DNA of 64,000 nt from Petaurus breviceps papuanus (GCA_028583685.1 JAMXIF010000043.1:3248675-3312674); one strand, 5' to 3'; counted from the stretch's first letter, positions 1-12,479 are shown. Numbers and translations: made by a program. The notes: generated by a model not told the origin, from the sequence alone.

Positions 1-2587
1 TCCCAATTGTATGCACATAAATTTGACAATCTTAGGGAAATGGATGAATATTTACAAGCATACAAGTTGCCCAGATTAACTGAAGAGGAAGTAAATTACT
101 TAAATAATTCCATCTAAGAAAAAGAAATTGAACAAGCCATCAGTCAGCTCCCTAGGACAAAATCTCCAGGGCCAGATGGATTCACTAGTGAATTCTATCA
201 AACATTTAAAGAACAATTGATTCCAGTACTCTACAAGCTATTTGGAAAAATTAGTGAAGAAGGAGTCATACCAAATTCTTTTTATGACACAAATACGGTA
301 ATCAACCGAAATCAGGAAGAGATAAAACAGAGAAAGAAAATTATAGACCAAACTCCCTCATGAATATAGATGCAAAAATTCTAAATAAAATACTAGCAAA
401 AAGACTACAGCAACTTATCTCAAGAATAATACACTTTGATCAGGTAGGATTTATTCCAGGAATGCAAGGATGGTTTAATATTAGGAAAACCATCAGTATA
501 TTTGATCATATCAACAATAAAACTATCAGAAACCACATGATCATCTCAATAGATGCAGAAAAGGCTTTTGACAAAATACCACATGCATTCCTATTAAAAA
601 CTTTAGAAAGTGTAGGAATAAATGGAGCCTTCCTTAAAATAATAGGTAGCATCTATTTAAAGCCATCAGCAAGTGTTATATGTAATGGGGAGAATCTAGA
701 AGCATTTCCCATAAGATCAGGGGTGAAACAAGGGTGTCCACTATCACCCCTCTTATTTAATCTGGTACTAGAAATGTTAGCAGTAGCAATTAGAGAAGAA
801 AAAGAAATCAAAGGAATCAAGTTAGGCAAAGAAGAGATCAAGCTATCATTCTTTGCAGATGATGTGATGATATACTTAGAGAATCCTAGAGAATCAAGTA
901 AAAAACTGCTTGAGACAATAAATAAATTTGGCAAAGTTGCAGGATATAAAATAAACCCACATAAATTCTCAGCATTCCTATATATTTCCAATGAAATTCA
1001 ACAGCAAGAAATAGAAAGAGAAATCCCATTTAAAGTTACTGTAGACATTATAAAATATTTGGGAATCTACCTGCCAAAACAAACCCAGGACCAGTATGAT
1101 CATAACTACAAAACACTTTTCACACAAATAAAGTCAGATCTAACTAATTGGAAAAATATCAATTGCTCGTGGCTGGGTGGAGCTAATATACCAAAAATAA
1201 CAATTTTACCTAAATTAAATTATATATTTGGCGCCGTACCAATTAATTTACCAAAAAACTACTTTATAGAGCTAGAAAAAATAGTAATAAATTCATTTGG
1301 AAGAATAAACGGTCCAGAATATCAAGGGAATTAATGAAAAGAAATGCTAGGGAAGGTGGACTAGCTTTACCAGATTTCAATCTGTACTATAAAGCAGCAG
1401 TCATCAAAACTACTTGGTACTGGCTGACGAATAGAGGAGTGGATCAATGGAATAGATTAGGCACACAAGATTCAGAAGTCAATGACTATAGTAATGTATT
1501 GTTTGATAAACCTCCAGACCCTGGTTTGTGGGATAAGAACTCACTATTTGACAAAAACTGCTGGGAAAACTGGAATGTAGTATGGCACAAACTGGGCATA
1601 GACCATTATCTAACACCATATTCCAAAATCTAGTCTAAATGGGTCCATGATCTAGGTATAAAGGTTGATACTGTAAGCAGTCTCCTAAAACAAGGATTAG
1701 TTTACCTATCAGACTTGTGGAGAGGGAAAGACTTTATGACTAAACAAGAATTAGAGAACATTATAAAATGTAAAATGGATAATTTTGACTACATGAAATT
1801 GAAAAGTTTCTGTACAAACAAAGCCAATGTAACCAAGATTAAGAGGGAGGTGGGAAATTGGGAAAGAATCTTTACAACCTATGTCTCTGACAAAGGACTC
1901 ATTTCTAAAATATACAGAGAATTGAGTCAAATTTATAAGAATACAAGTCATTCCCCAATTGGTAAATGGTCAAAGGATATGAACAGGCAGTTTTCAGAGA
2001 AAGAAATTAAAGGTATCTATAAGCACACGAAGAAATGCTCCAATTCACTACAGATTAGAGAAATGCAAATCAAAACAACTCTGAGGTTTTGTTATTACAT
2101 CTCACCAGTCAGATTGGCTAAGATAACAAAACAGGAAAATGACAAATGCTGGAGAGGATGTGGGCAAATTGGAACACTAATGCATTGTTGGTGGAGTTGT
2201 GAACTGATCCAGCCTTTCTGGAGAGCAATCTGGAATTATGCCCAAAGGGCTATAAATACTTTCATACCCTTTGATCCAGCAATACCACTCCTAGGGTTAT
2301 ATCCCAAAGAGATCATAGAAATGGGAGAAAGACCCATATGCACAAAAATGTTTATAGCAGCTCTTTTTGTGGTGGTAAAGAATTGGAAATTAAGGGGGTG
2401 CCCATCAATTGGGGAATTGCTGAACAAGTTGTGGTATATGCATGTTATGGAATACTATTGTGCTATAAGAAACGAGGGGCAGATGGGTTTCATATTTACC
2501 TGGAGAGGCTTATACGAACTGATGCTGAGTGAGAAGAGCAGAACCAGGAGAAATTTGTACACAATTACAGACACAATGTATGTGTGA
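1..2587 (+). pseudogene. L1 ORF2 (reverse transcriptase), degenerate
   Basis: Translation gives the L1 ORF2 protein: the KSPGPDGF segment at about 160-185, [12 protein letters not shown] at about 545-580, [14 protein letters not shown] at about 720-760, the catalytic FADD box at about 853-864, then the C-terminal [10 protein letters not shown] and WNYAQRA segments up to the stop at 2585-2587. The frame is broken by an in-frame stop at 115-117, a frameshift near 300, another near 1315, and an in-frame TAG at 1631-1633. The endonuclease half lies outside the window. L1 ORF2p nicks the target and reverse-transcribes L1 RNA; this copy cannot encode an intact enzyme. Confidence 0.93.
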
Positions 2588-2963
2588 TGACCAACTTTGA
2601 TAGACTGGACTCTTCTCAGCAATGCAGTGAAATAAGTCAATCCCAAAAGACTCATGGTGGAGAGAAAAATGTGCATCCAGAGAAAGAACTAAGTTTATAT
2701 CCAGGTGGAAGCAAAATACCTGACCTTTTTTGTTCTCTTATTTGGTTTTATGTCCTCTTTACGATTTTTCATTCCAGCTGGTACAATCTGTCCTTATAAC
2801 CTGACCAATGTATAATGTGAAAGTATTTACAGATCCTATACTTGACAATAAGCCGCGGGGGGGGGGGGGAGGAGGACAAAATGTGAAATTCAAGGAATTG
2901 TGGAATTGAATCCTGTAAACTAAAAGGAAACAAACAAATTAATAAAGCACATTATAATTTAAA
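1..2963 (+). mobile_element. L1 LINE, 3' half (L1a), cut by window edge
   Basis: This is the 3' half of a marsupial L1 retrotransposon. The window opens inside ORF2 just before the reverse-transcriptase domain and continues through the RT, the C-terminal domain and a 3' UTR of about 370 bases. The UTR has a long G run at 2855-2869 and ends in an A-rich tail with AATAAA near 2940. The same 3' sequence order is seen in the second L1 at 21661-24690. It abuts the 3' part of a HAL1 at 2964, so it probably inserted into that HAL1; the 5' side lies outside the window. Confidence 0.93.
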
Positions 2964-3462
2964 AAAAGTAAAGAATAGAACAAGTGGGTGGTGGGATAGG
3001 ACGGAGGGAAATATAGTCAGTCTTTTACAATATATCTACTGTGTTAATGTTTTGTATTAGGTACACATGTACAACCTATGCTGAACTGCTCATCTTCCCA
3101 GTAAGGGTGGGTGACAAGGGATGAAGGGAATGAATCTGGAATTCAAATTTTTAAAAACATATGTTTAAAACTACATATATATATATGTACATATACATAT
3201 ATATGTACTATTATTAATACTATTTTACATGTAATTGGCAAATAAGATATGTAGGCACTGGGGCGTAGAGATCCATCATGCCCTACTGGAAAAATCGAAG
3301 GGGATATGGGAGAAGATATGGGAGAGAGCAGATTGGAGGGGGGGATATCCTGTGGGATTACTATTTTGGGGTGGTGGGTAGGGGAAGAACAGGGAGAAAA
3401 TTCGTAGCTCTAAATCTGGTGGAAATGAATGATGTAAATCAGAAGTTAATGAAACATTTGAA
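2964..3462 (+). mobile_element. HAL1 3' region (HAL1-1)
   Basis: About 500 bases match, in the same order, the 3' ends of the HAL1 elements at 17620-20399 and 33263-36109 (reverse strand) and 28321-31621 (forward). Shared blocks are the GGGTGACAAGGG segment near 3110, an internal TA/TG-rich tract at 3170-3210, the GATCCATCATGCCCTACTGG segment near 3271 and the closing AAATGAATGATG...GTTAATGAAACA. The 5' part is missing; the L1 at 1-2963 ends exactly at its left edge, which suggests that L1 landed in this HAL1. Confidence 0.8.
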
Positions 3463-3464
3463 AA

Positions 3465-4855
3465 AAATCAATTTTATTTTTTATTCAGTTCCAAATTTAC
3501 TTCTTCTACCCCTCAGCCCCTGTTCCTTTGAGAAGTCAAGAAAAACAAGAGTGATTACAAATATGTATAGTCGTGCAAAACAAATCTCCACATTAACTGA
3601 GTTCAAAAAAAAATTAAGTAAGGAAAGAAATAGGACAGTGTGCTTCATGCACTCTGAATCTATCAGTTCTTTTTGTGGAGGTGGAGAGTATGTTTCATCA
3701 TTAGTCCTTTGGAATTGTGGTAGGTCATTATGTTGATCAGAGCAACTAAATCTTTTCAAGCTTATTATCTTTATGGTATTTTTGATACTGCTCACTTCAC
3801 TTCATATACATTTTCCCAGGTTTTTTGAAACCACTCCCTTCATCATTGCTCGTAGCACAATACCATTCCATTCCATTCATATATTAAAACTTGTTCAGTC
3901 ATTGCCCAGCTGATGGGCATTCCCTCCGTTTCCAGTTCCTTGGCACCAAAAAAATATCTTATTTTTTTTGTACATAGGGTCTTATTCTGCTTCCTTTTTA
4001 TCTCTTTGGGATATAAACCTAGTAGTGCTATTCTTGGATCAAAAAATACACACAGTTTATTAGATTTTTGGGTATAGTTTCAAATTATTTTCCAGAATGC
4101 TTGGACTGTTGTTCACAGCTTCACAAACAGTGAATTTGTGTACTTAATGTCTTTTTTTTTGTTTGTCATCCTAGGTAATCTGATGGGCATGAGATGGTAC
4201 CTCAGAGTTATTTAAATTTTCATTCACTTAATTTTAGTGATTTAGAGTATTTGTCGTATGACTATTGATAGCTTTGATTTCTTTCTCTGAAAATTGCTTG
4301 TTAGCATAGTTTGATAATTTACCAGTTGGTGGATGGGTCTTATTCCTATAAATTTGACTCAGATCACTATATATTTCAGAAATGAGACCTTTGTCAGAAA
4401 AAAATTTTCAAGGATTCCATCCCCTCAAACCCCCACCACCCCAGTTGCCTGCTTTTCCTTTAAATTTAGCTGCATTGGATTAATTTGTGAAATAACTTTT
4501 TAATTTTATGAAATCAAAATGATTCATTTTTCTCCTGTGAACCTCTTTATCTCTTGTTTAATGATGAACTCTTCCCCCATCCATAGGCAATTACTTCCAT
4601 GCTCTACTAGTTTGCTTATATGTCATCCTTTATTTAATCATATGATCACACATTTTCAACTTATGATGAAATATGATGTCATTTGTTGGTCTATGCCTAG
4701 TTTCTGACAGACTACTTTCCATTTTTCCCAAAAGTTTCTGTCAAACAGTGAATTCTTATCCCAAAGCTGGGATCTTTGGGTTCATCAAACATTTGATTAT
4801 TGTGTTCATTTCTTTCTGTATATTGTGTATCTAATCTTATTACCTTTTCCCCCTA
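3465..4855 (-). mobile_element. Old L1 fragment, ORF2 C-terminal half and 3' UTR
   Basis: The reverse strand carries a heavily diverged L1 3' region. Recognisable landmarks on the plus strand are TGCTCACTTCACTTCATATA near 3790, the ATTCCATTCATATATTAAAAC block near 3877, the CAGCTGATGGGCATTCCCTC segment near 3907, and TGTTGGTCTATGCCTAGTTT near 4684. These are reverse complements of segments also found in the L1s at 56746-58010 and 26425-27162. No frame is intact. It is probably the 3' part of the same very old L1 whose 5' half lies at 5250-8945. Confidence 0.8.
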
Positions 4856-4859
4856 AATC

Positions 4860-5245
4860 CTCTCTTTTCTTACCTTCCTTTTTATTGGAAAGGACAACAC
4901 TGTCATCCTAGTCCCTCAGGCTTACAACCTGTAGTCAGGTTAGATTTTTCACTTGCTTCTCCCCTATATCTAAGGTTTTTCCAAAAGTAAGTATAATTGA
5001 CTCAAACTTTGCAATATCTCTCAAATATGTCATCTTTTTACATTAGACACTGCCACCTCTCTAGTGCAGTTCCTTATAATGATAGTCTGTAGGTGCATCT
5101 GCCTATCTCAAGATTCTTCCCCACTCCAAGCCATCCTTTATTCAGTCACTAATATGATTTTCCTAAGCTCAGGTTTGGTCACATCAGCCCCATACTTAAT
5201 AAATTCTAGTGGCTTCTTAATGCCTTTAAGATTTTTTTTCTGCAG
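4860..5245 (+). mobile_element. L2-like LINE fragment
   Basis: The stretch with TTTGGTCACATCAGCCCC near 5173 and TTCTAGTGGCTTCTTAATGC near 5204 resembles the part of L2 that reads roughly 'GATCATGTCACTCC...CAATGGCTTCCCATCTC'. It sits between two halves of an old L1. The match is from memory of the L2 consensus and is diverged. Confidence 0.4.
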
Positions 5246-5249
5246 AAAT

Positions 5250-6115
5250 ATATTTCCTGTTCTGTTAATTTAGGTAATTTACACTTCTGTAAATATTCAT
5301 ATATTTCATTTAGATTGCCAGTTTATTGTCACATATTGGTCAAAATAACTGCTAATAATTGCTTTTACTAAATGTGTGAATTCACCCTTTTCATTTTTGA
5401 TATTTTTAATTTATTTTTTCTACTTAAAAATCAAATTAGTCAATCATTTATCCATATTTTTTTAAACTGCTCTTAGTTTCATTAGTTTAATGTTTTATTT
5501 TCAATTTTGTTAATCCTTGCTTTGATTTTCAGAACTTTGATTGTGGTATTTAATTGGAGTTTTAAAAACTTGCTTTTATTTTTTAGTTGCATAATAATTT
5601 GATGATTTTTCTTTTAGTGATGTTTGCATTTAGAGATATACTTTTGCCTAAGTACAGTTTTGGTTGCATCTCAAAAATATTGGTATGTTGTATTGTAATT
5701 TTGTCATTTTTAAAAATTAAATTATTGTTTTTTTATCAACCATTTTTTATTATTAAATATTTTTTCATTTCCAATTTTTGAAACTCTATGATTCACAGGT
5801 ACTTCACTGAATGTAATTTTTAATAGCAGCATGGTCGGAAAAGGTACGTTTAATATTTCTAATATTCTGTATTTTTGTGAGTTTTTAAGGTTCTAACACA
5901 TAATCAGTTTTTGGGAAGGTTCCATAATGCACTGGAGAAACAAGTTTGTATCTTTCTATTCCCATTAAATATTCCCCAGATGTCTATTATATTTAATTCT
6001 GTGTGCATCTTTCTTTTTGAAGAGGGTTGTTTCTAAACAATAGACTGGATTTTGGTTTCGAATCCATTCTGTTACCCTTTTTATAGGTAAGTTCTTCCCA
6101 TTCACACTCAAAGTT
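5250..6115 (-). mobile_element. Old L1 fragment, endonuclease region of ORF2
   Basis: Reverse-strand L1 ORF2 endonuclease region, badly decayed. Plus-strand landmarks are TTTGGTTGCATCTCAAAAAT near 5661, AGCAGCATGGTCGGAAAAGG near 5825, and TCCATAATGCACTGGAGAAAC near 5921. They parallel the better-preserved antisense endonuclease region at 47893-49470. Old enough that no frame longer than about 60 codons survives. Confidence 0.7.
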
Positions 6116-6557
6116 CATTTCCATTAAATAAACTTTTATAAATCACCTGCAATGCACCAGGCATTATACTTAAATTCTGGAAATAGAAAAGCAAAGAAAT
6201 TGCCTATCTTTAAAGAGCTTTGGGAAAGACAACGCAAAAAAGGAAGCTGAAAAATGTGGGTGAGGTCAGAGTGCAGAGGGTACTTGATATAGGGGCAAGA
6301 TGTTCTGTGAATTTGAAACCAAACAGAGCTGCTGATGGAAAATGGAGAATTACATGGAAAGTTCTGAAACTTTCTGAAAAAAAAAAAAAACTAACATACT
6401 GAGAGTTCTGAGCCCTCTATAAAGGAAGGTTTTGGGAGGAGTTTAATGCTTTCTAACCCTCCAAATCAGAGAGAAGAGAGGCAACTGAGGAAGTTAAAAT
6501 GGTCTTGAGTATCAAAAAATTAAGTAAGTAAATATGGCAAAGAAATTTCATGACTGC
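6116..6557. other. Unclassified old repeat-like DNA
   Basis: The part near 6150-6220 (AATGCACCAGGCATTATACTT, then AAAGAGCTTTGGG) looks like an old interspersed repeat of the 'caggcactgtgctaagtgctggggatac' kind, but I cannot name it. An A14 run lies at about 6379-6392. I see no gene. Confidence 0.3.
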
Positions 6558-6985
6558 TACCGTGTTTCCCCGATAATAAGACACTGTCTTATTATTTTTT
6601 TTGGACAGAAAAACACCAGAGGGCTTATTTTCAGGGAAGGGCTTATTTTAATGAACATTGACAGCAATTTTAATAAACAGGTAAATGTGAACAAAAAATG
6701 TACCTTTATTCAATAATGAATTCAATAAAGAACAGGATGACGCGCTCACTGCTGCAGCTCTGATTGGATGCAGCTCGGAGCTCGGCGTGTGTTTCACCCG
6801 GGGGGGGGGAAGACGGTGCATACAGAGGGTACCGTAATGTAGCGTGTAGCGCAGGGGATCACCTTCACTACAGTAGCAATCTCAATAGGGCTTATTTTGG
6901 GGGGAGGGCTTATTTTAGAGGAATCTTACACAGTAAGGGGAGGGCTTATTTTCGGGATAGGTCTTATTATCAGGGAAACACGGTA
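6558..6985. mobile_element. MITE / non-autonomous DNA transposon with TA target site
   Basis: The two ends are inverted copies: TACCGTGTTTCCCCGATAAT starts at 6558 and its reverse complement (one mismatch in the first 20 bases) ends at 6985. Counting the outer TA as the target duplication leaves an element of about 424 bp (6560-6983), which would fit the mariner/Tc1 superfamily. AGGGCTTATTTT or close variants recur just inside both ends (near 6620, 6637, 6894, 6913 and 6943). The centre is GC-rich with a G run and has no transposase frame. It interrupts the very old L1. The superfamily call rests on the TA only; a hAT origin is not excluded. Confidence 0.75.
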
Positions 6986-6989
6986 ATTG

Positions 6990-8945
6990 CACAATCTTTC
7001 AACCTATTCTTTTATACTTATCCTCTCTTTTAGTCTATCACCTACTTAAGTGTCTGTTTCACTTCTGATGAGTTCTCCCTTAATCTACCCTCCCACTTAT
7101 CCATATTCTTTCTCTTAAACCTTTTCCCTCATACTTCCCTTTTGGGGAAGAGGAGTTTCTGTTTCCACTGTGTGTGTATATGTTTGTTGTTCTCTCTTTG
7201 AACCAATACAGATGGGAATGAGGTTCACTTGTTTCTCATTCTGCTTTCCACTGTCCTCTTCATCAAATAAAGTTTTCCTTGTGTGCCTCATTTATGTGAG
7301 AAAACTTTGTTGGTTCCTTTTTTCTCTTCCTCCCTCTCTCAGGTCCTCTATCTTCCCTACCCTTCCATTCTTCTTTTGGAGACCATCAAAGTATAATAGA
7401 ATCACACCCAGTCCCTTTGTCTAATTAAGTCTCCCTCTAGGACCCCTTGTGATTTCTTTCAGGAAGTGCCTGTGAATTCTTTCAATTTCTACTTTGTCCT
7501 TTGGTTTTTAGCTCTGAGGAAAGTTTTCCTTTATAATTTCTTAAACTAGGATGTCTAAACTGTTTTTTAAAAAATTAGTTTCAGATAGTTTAATGATTTT
7601 TAAATTATCTTCCCTCAATAATCTATTTTCTGTCATTTTTTTCACAAGATATTTACGTCTTCTTTTAAGTGCTCAGTTTTGTTTTTTGTTTTTACTTTGT
7701 CTTATTATTTCTTGATGTCTCATGCAGTAATTTGTTTCTGTTTGCCCAGTTCTCATTTTCAAGGAGTTTCTTTATCAATGTGCTATATATATCTTTTACT
7801 AAGGTGTTATCTCTTTTCATATCTTTCATCTAAGGTTCTCATTTGGTTTTAAAAATTATTTTAAGCTTCTTCTTTAACTCTTCTAGGAATTGTTGTCATT
7901 GTGCCCAATCTAATATTTTTTTTTCTTGTTAAGGATTTGCTCATAGATGTTGTCAAATCATTGTCTTCATCTGTTTTTGAGTCTTGAGCTTTCCTATCAC
8001 CATAGTGTATCTCTTTTTAGTCAGGTTCTTTTTTGTTTTCTCATTCTTCCAGCCTACTTTTTTACTTTGGATTTTGTGTTTATATTGAGTCCTAGTCACT
8101 TCTTGGGGCAGGGTGGGTCAGATATATGGCCTCAGTTTCTGTCCTTTTATTTCTTTCTGCTGCTTTAACAGCTCAGACTGCAAGCTTGCAAGGTTTTAGT
8201 GCTTCCAAAGTGGTGTGATTTGGGGAGAGATCTGTTCACTGCCCTCCTGAGTTCTGAAGGTTGGGTCTATTGGCTTGTGTAGAGTTGAGTTTCAAAACAC
8301 TGCTGTTGGATTCAGTTAATTTTATCCTACTGGTTGGTTCTGCAGGTTAAGAGCAACTGAACTGTTGGTTTCACTTTGGTCTTGGTCTCCTGTCACTGTT
8401 CTCCTGCTTCAGGTTTATATTCTGGGCTAAAAGTTAGAACTGAGTTGCCATTTTGTCCCTGGGCTCAGAGTCAAACAACTTAGTTTCAGGAATTTATTCT
8501 ATACTCAGAACTAAGCTGGGCCCTGCACTTGCTCATGACTGCTGCTTCCCACCCTGAATCTATGACCCAGAATTGGATGACAGGAAACAAATCTTCCAGT
8601 TTTTGCTCCTAGTGGAATTTCACATGTCCCTTGGGTTTTCTTTCTGTCCTAGTGCTCCCTGCCCTGGTGTTTAGTCTTAGACTTTTTACTATCCCTGGAC
8701 TCCTTGCTGTTGCCCCTCCTACTGTCCCAGCCTCCTAGGTACCTCTCATCCCATTGTCCAAAGACATCTTTGCCTGTATTTCTAAGCTGTTCCATCTAGG
8801 ACAATGACTCACTGTAATTTTGTCTTGACTTTTATATTCAGAATTTGGTCTGGGGTGTTTTCTAAGTTGTTGTTGAGAAGGTATGCTGGGGAATTAAGGT
8901 TCAAAAGAAATCTTTCCTGCACTCCATCATCTTGGCACTGCTTTT
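6990..8945 (-). mobile_element. Old L1/HAL1-type 5' half: ORF1 region and 5' UTR
   Basis: On the reverse strand this reads as an L1 5' UTR followed by a decayed ORF1. The 5' terminus is at about 8945, where the reverse strand gives GCAGTGCCAAGATGATGGAG, the same kind of 5' end as the HAL1s at 28321 and 20399. Further in (8200-7460) are blocks shared with HAL1-2, such as TTCCAAAGTGGTGTGATTTG near 8202 and TTTCAATTTCTACTTTG near 7480. No open frame remains. It may be the 5' half of the same element as 3465-6115. Confidence 0.65.
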
Positions 8946-9950
8946 CTTGTTTTGTGATTGTATGATTTTCATCTTCACCTACTCATTTAGTTTCTAAAGT
9001 ATGGGTCTGCTGTGACCACAAGCTCATAGGCACTTTCTAGGTCTGACACATTCTCTGTACCATTTTTGGAATCCTTGTTTTGAATCCTTCAGTTCCAACT
9101 ACTTGCCATTTTTTCATACTCCTTTGGAATCTACAGGACAGCATATGGACAGCCTTCTCTTCTCCCTTTTTTACTTTTCTGCTTTGCTATCCTGTTCTCT
9201 TTCACTTCCCTATAATCCTCCCCCCCTTTTTTTTCTTCTGATAGTTAATGCTTAGTTGATACTATGTGTCTTTCTTTTCATTTTTAATATCTGACTTAGC
9301 AAGTGCCTTTGGGCCTAATATTAGCTATGGTATGATACTTCTCCTACTCTCTCAAATTAAAGTGGTGAACTTCATTATTCACATTTATTTTTATTGTAGC
9401 TAATTTCTTGTCTTGTTGTAGCTAATAGAAATTTCTGGCTTTTTAATAATTTCAGTGATTGCCCTTTAGGATGAAGAGGATATTTTAAAAATTAATTTAT
9501 GGTAGCTTACATATGTAAATGTTGTCAGATTTAATAATTATTTTCCCCTAGAAATGATGAATCCAACCAAATGTTGTTTAGGTAGATCATTTTTCGTGGT
9601 GATTAAGTTAGTGTCCTAAGTCATTTGTTAGGAAAATTATTGTCATTAGATATTTGGAACACAACTAAGCTAACACTTTAGACAACAGGGTCTTTGATTA
9701 GTAAGTTGGATCCAGAGTTGAGGCTATAGAATTTGCTTGAGGGGAATTTCATTTAAATATTTTAGAAAAAAAAAGATTTTCTAAAAACCTTGCTATCTTC
9801 TTTGAGCCTTCTCATTGTATCCTTCACTTTAGTCCAGATTTCTGACATAAGAAGAATTGCATAAGATGTTTCTTCAACAAATAATCTACCTACTTTAAAA
9901 AATTATCTGGTTCCAATTTATCTGTCCAATCTTATTATACAGTCATTTAT
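8946..9950. other. Unclassified AT-rich DNA
   Basis: About 1 kb in which I see neither a credible coding frame nor a repeat I recognise. The composition resembles decayed LINE DNA on the pyrimidine-rich strand. Confidence 0.5.
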
Positions 9951-10198
9951 TTTTTTTGCTGTTGCTCAGCCAATTAGTTGTGTGTGACTCTGTGATCCCG
10001 TTTGTTTAATTGGCAAAGATACTGGAGTGGATTGCCATTTCCTTCTCCAGATAATTTTAAAGATGAGGAAAATGAGGCAAGCAGGGTTAAGTGATTTGCC
10101 TAGGGTCACACAGTTAATAAGTATCTGAGGCTGGATTTGAACCCAGATCTTCTTAACTCCAGAGCCTTGCCTCTATCCACTGTGCCACCTAGTTGCCT
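9951..10198 (-). mobile_element. CORE-type SINE (MAR1-like) with RTE-like tail
   Basis: The reverse strand starts GGCAACTAGGTGGCACAGTG (tRNA-derived head), has a B-box-like GGTTCAAATCC, then CACTTAACCCTGCTTGCCTC, and ends in a tail containing GGAAATGGCAATCCACTCCA and CAGAGTCACACACAACT. That tail resembles RTE/BovB 3' ends, which is the known arrangement for MAR1-type marsupial SINEs. The plus-strand T run at 9951 is close to the 3' end. Confidence 0.88.
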
Positions 10199-10289
10199 GA
10201 ATTACCTTTAGGCACCCCTTTTTAGAACCAATTTGGATTAATGACTTTTTTTTAATTGTCCTTCACTCTCAGGCCTTCTTATATTTGTT

Positions 10290-10630
10290 TAGGTCATTAT
10301 TCTCTAGGCCTAGGGCACTCCTTCTTATTACCACTTGATAAGAGTCTTCTCCTCCTTCAGCATCTACTATAGATATAAATTCTCCCCCAAACCCTTCTTT
10401 GATCTCTTACTTGAAAGTGATCTCTCCTCCTTTAAAATTGTCAAGATATCTATGTCTGGATCTCTCTATTTCCCTCCTCAGCTTCTAACTTGTGTACATG
10501 TTGTAGGAACAAAAGTGATGATAAACTCCTTGAGAGCAGGAACCATTTGATTTTTTTTCTTTTCATTCATAACATCTATTACTGTCTTTTGGCAAATAAT
10601 AAGCCCTTTATAAATGTTTGTTAAATGAAT
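10290..10630 (+). mobile_element. L2 3' end
   Basis: Ends in the classic L2 3' terminus: CTCCTTGAGAGCAGGAACCA near 10528, then a GGCAAATAATAAGCCCTTTA segment and AAATGTTTGTTAAATGAAT at 10612-10630. Upstream text (CTTCTTTGATCTCTTACTTG) matches the L2 body loosely. Ancient and not coding. Confidence 0.75.
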
Positions 10631-10639
10631 ATGTGGTAG

Positions 10640-12310
10640 CAACAGTGGAGTCTTGGCTCCCTAGTCACAATCAGGACTTAATGAGCTGAATCAGAAAAAT
10701 AGGCCAGTAGTACAGGGGGCAATAGGCAAAAGGAGTGATTTAAAAGGAGGAGTGAGCTGTCGCCAAGAAGGGAGAGAATGAGATGATGCATTAATTCTCA
10801 CAGTTGTCTCAAAACAGAAGGCTCAGGGTAAAGCTCCCAGACTTACCCACCTATTCAAGGATTGAGGGAAGTTCCAAAAAAAAAAAAATCTCTTTAGCTT
10901 CCCTTCCTCATGCTTGTCCCTTAATAGACACTAACATGCTTGAATTGTTTCTTTACCACAATATTTCCTGTAACCTGAGATTTGTCTCAAATGTAAAGAG
11001 GCCAGGGGTTAGCTAGAGGTAAATAGAAATAGGTTTAATGTGTGCCCTGAGACTGTTACTATACTGTGAAGGCCTCACAAGAACCTTTAGGTAGTGATGA
11101 GTTTAATTTTCTCTGGCAAAGGAATTGCAGTGAAAGAAAGGACAATGCTGGCCAATTGAGTAGTACAATTCACCAGTGTGATGAAACAATTCCTGTGACT
11201 CTGAGGAACATGATGGGGTGGCGTAGGGCTATAGGCTAACCCAATTTAGAACCATCATAATAATCAGTTTGACATTGTAGGACAGTGGAACAAGTGACAC
11301 ACTGTATTCTGGTACCATTAGAGATGCATCAGAACAAATCAGAAATGCTAGTACCGCACATGCTGGGGGAAAAACAAACTTTGGTGCAGATGGTGGCTAC
11401 TATTAACATGCATAAACAACAACTCTGCACGAAATGGACTGAACACATGAATACTTTCATTGTGGGCAAGTACTATATCATAACAAATTGGAAACATGTC
11501 TCATCAGTTTTAGGCAAGGGCTTTATAGTGTTTTTTGTTAATGGTACTCTCAACTCTAAGTCAAACAACGTGTTGTCTACCAGTGCAGGGAATTCAAACA
11601 AAGGAATAAACAAATACATCCTCCTTCAAAACAAAAACAGAAACAACAACAAAAAACAAAAATATCATATCCATAAGGCTAGATTAGAGGAAAAAGATAA
11701 AATTTAGTGGCTACCAAAATCTGAAGATGGAAAAGTTGAAGATTCTGAGGTCATTTAAATTCTTCATTTAAAGCATACTCCCCAAATTATACATAATAAC
11801 AAAACAGATGACAATAATAGCAACAACATCTCAAATGATTTTGAAAAGGTGATGGCTATATTCAGTCTGGAATTCAATCATAACAATGTTCTTGTCTGCT
11901 GATGTAAAACCCATTTTCCCTTTCTGTCTTTCCCAATATTTATCCTTATCTACACCAGCCCTACCACTCCCCATGCCTTTGTGTCCTCTGGGATACCTAC
12001 TCTATTATTAGTAGTCTCCGCTTCATTGTAAATTTCTTCATTCTTTGCTTTGTTGTTTTTTGTTGTTGTTCTCACAGAAAAAAAAATGTCTCCCTTTCTA
12101 AAATATTGGTTCTACAATGTTAAATACACTTTCTCTCATACTTCCATATTCCCCCTCCATTCCAACCCAATTAGCCAATGGAAGGAAGAGGTATACTTCA
12201 GCATCTTCACAACAACTTTTAGACCTTTCATTTGCCACCATTTCCCAGAATTCAATCTTTTGAAATTCACTCCATTCATTTATATCATTTAGTCTAATTC
12301 ATAATGGCAA
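10640..12310. other. Unclassified DNA
   Basis: No recognised repeat or gene. One 140-codon open frame (11285-11707) has a lysine/asparagine-rich low-complexity tail and no domain I know; I do not call it a gene. Long A runs occur at 10877 and 12078. Confidence 0.45.
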
Positions 12311-12321
12311 AAATGTATTAG

Positions 12322-12461
12322 CCTGGGGCAGTTAGGTGGTCCAGTGGATAGAGCAGTGGTCCTGGAGTCAAGAAGACCTGAAAACTGGCCTTAAGACACT
12401 TACTAGCTCTGTGACCCTGGGCAAGTTACTTAACCCTGATCTCATAAATAAAATAAAATAG
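12322..12461 (+). mobile_element. tRNA-derived SINE (WSINE/MAR1 type)
   Basis: Starts GGGGCAGTTAGGTGGTCCAG, continues with CCTGGAGTCAAGAAGACCTG and CTGTGACCCTGGGCAAGTTA, and ends in a (AAAAT)n tail. It is flanked by a perfect 10-bp target duplication AATGTATTAG (12312-12321 and 12462-12471), so it is complete and was inserted by L1-type retrotransposition. Confidence 0.92.
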
Positions 12462-12479
12462 AATGTATTAGGCTCCTGA

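Noticed and set aside
3278-3736. 152-codon frame
   Set aside because: It crosses from the HAL1 3' region into antisense L1 3' UTR; a chance frame over repeat DNA.
11285-11707. 140-codon open frame on the plus strand
   Set aside because: No known domain, Lys/Asn-rich low-complexity tail, no splice or promoter context; a frame this long can arise by chance in 64 kb.
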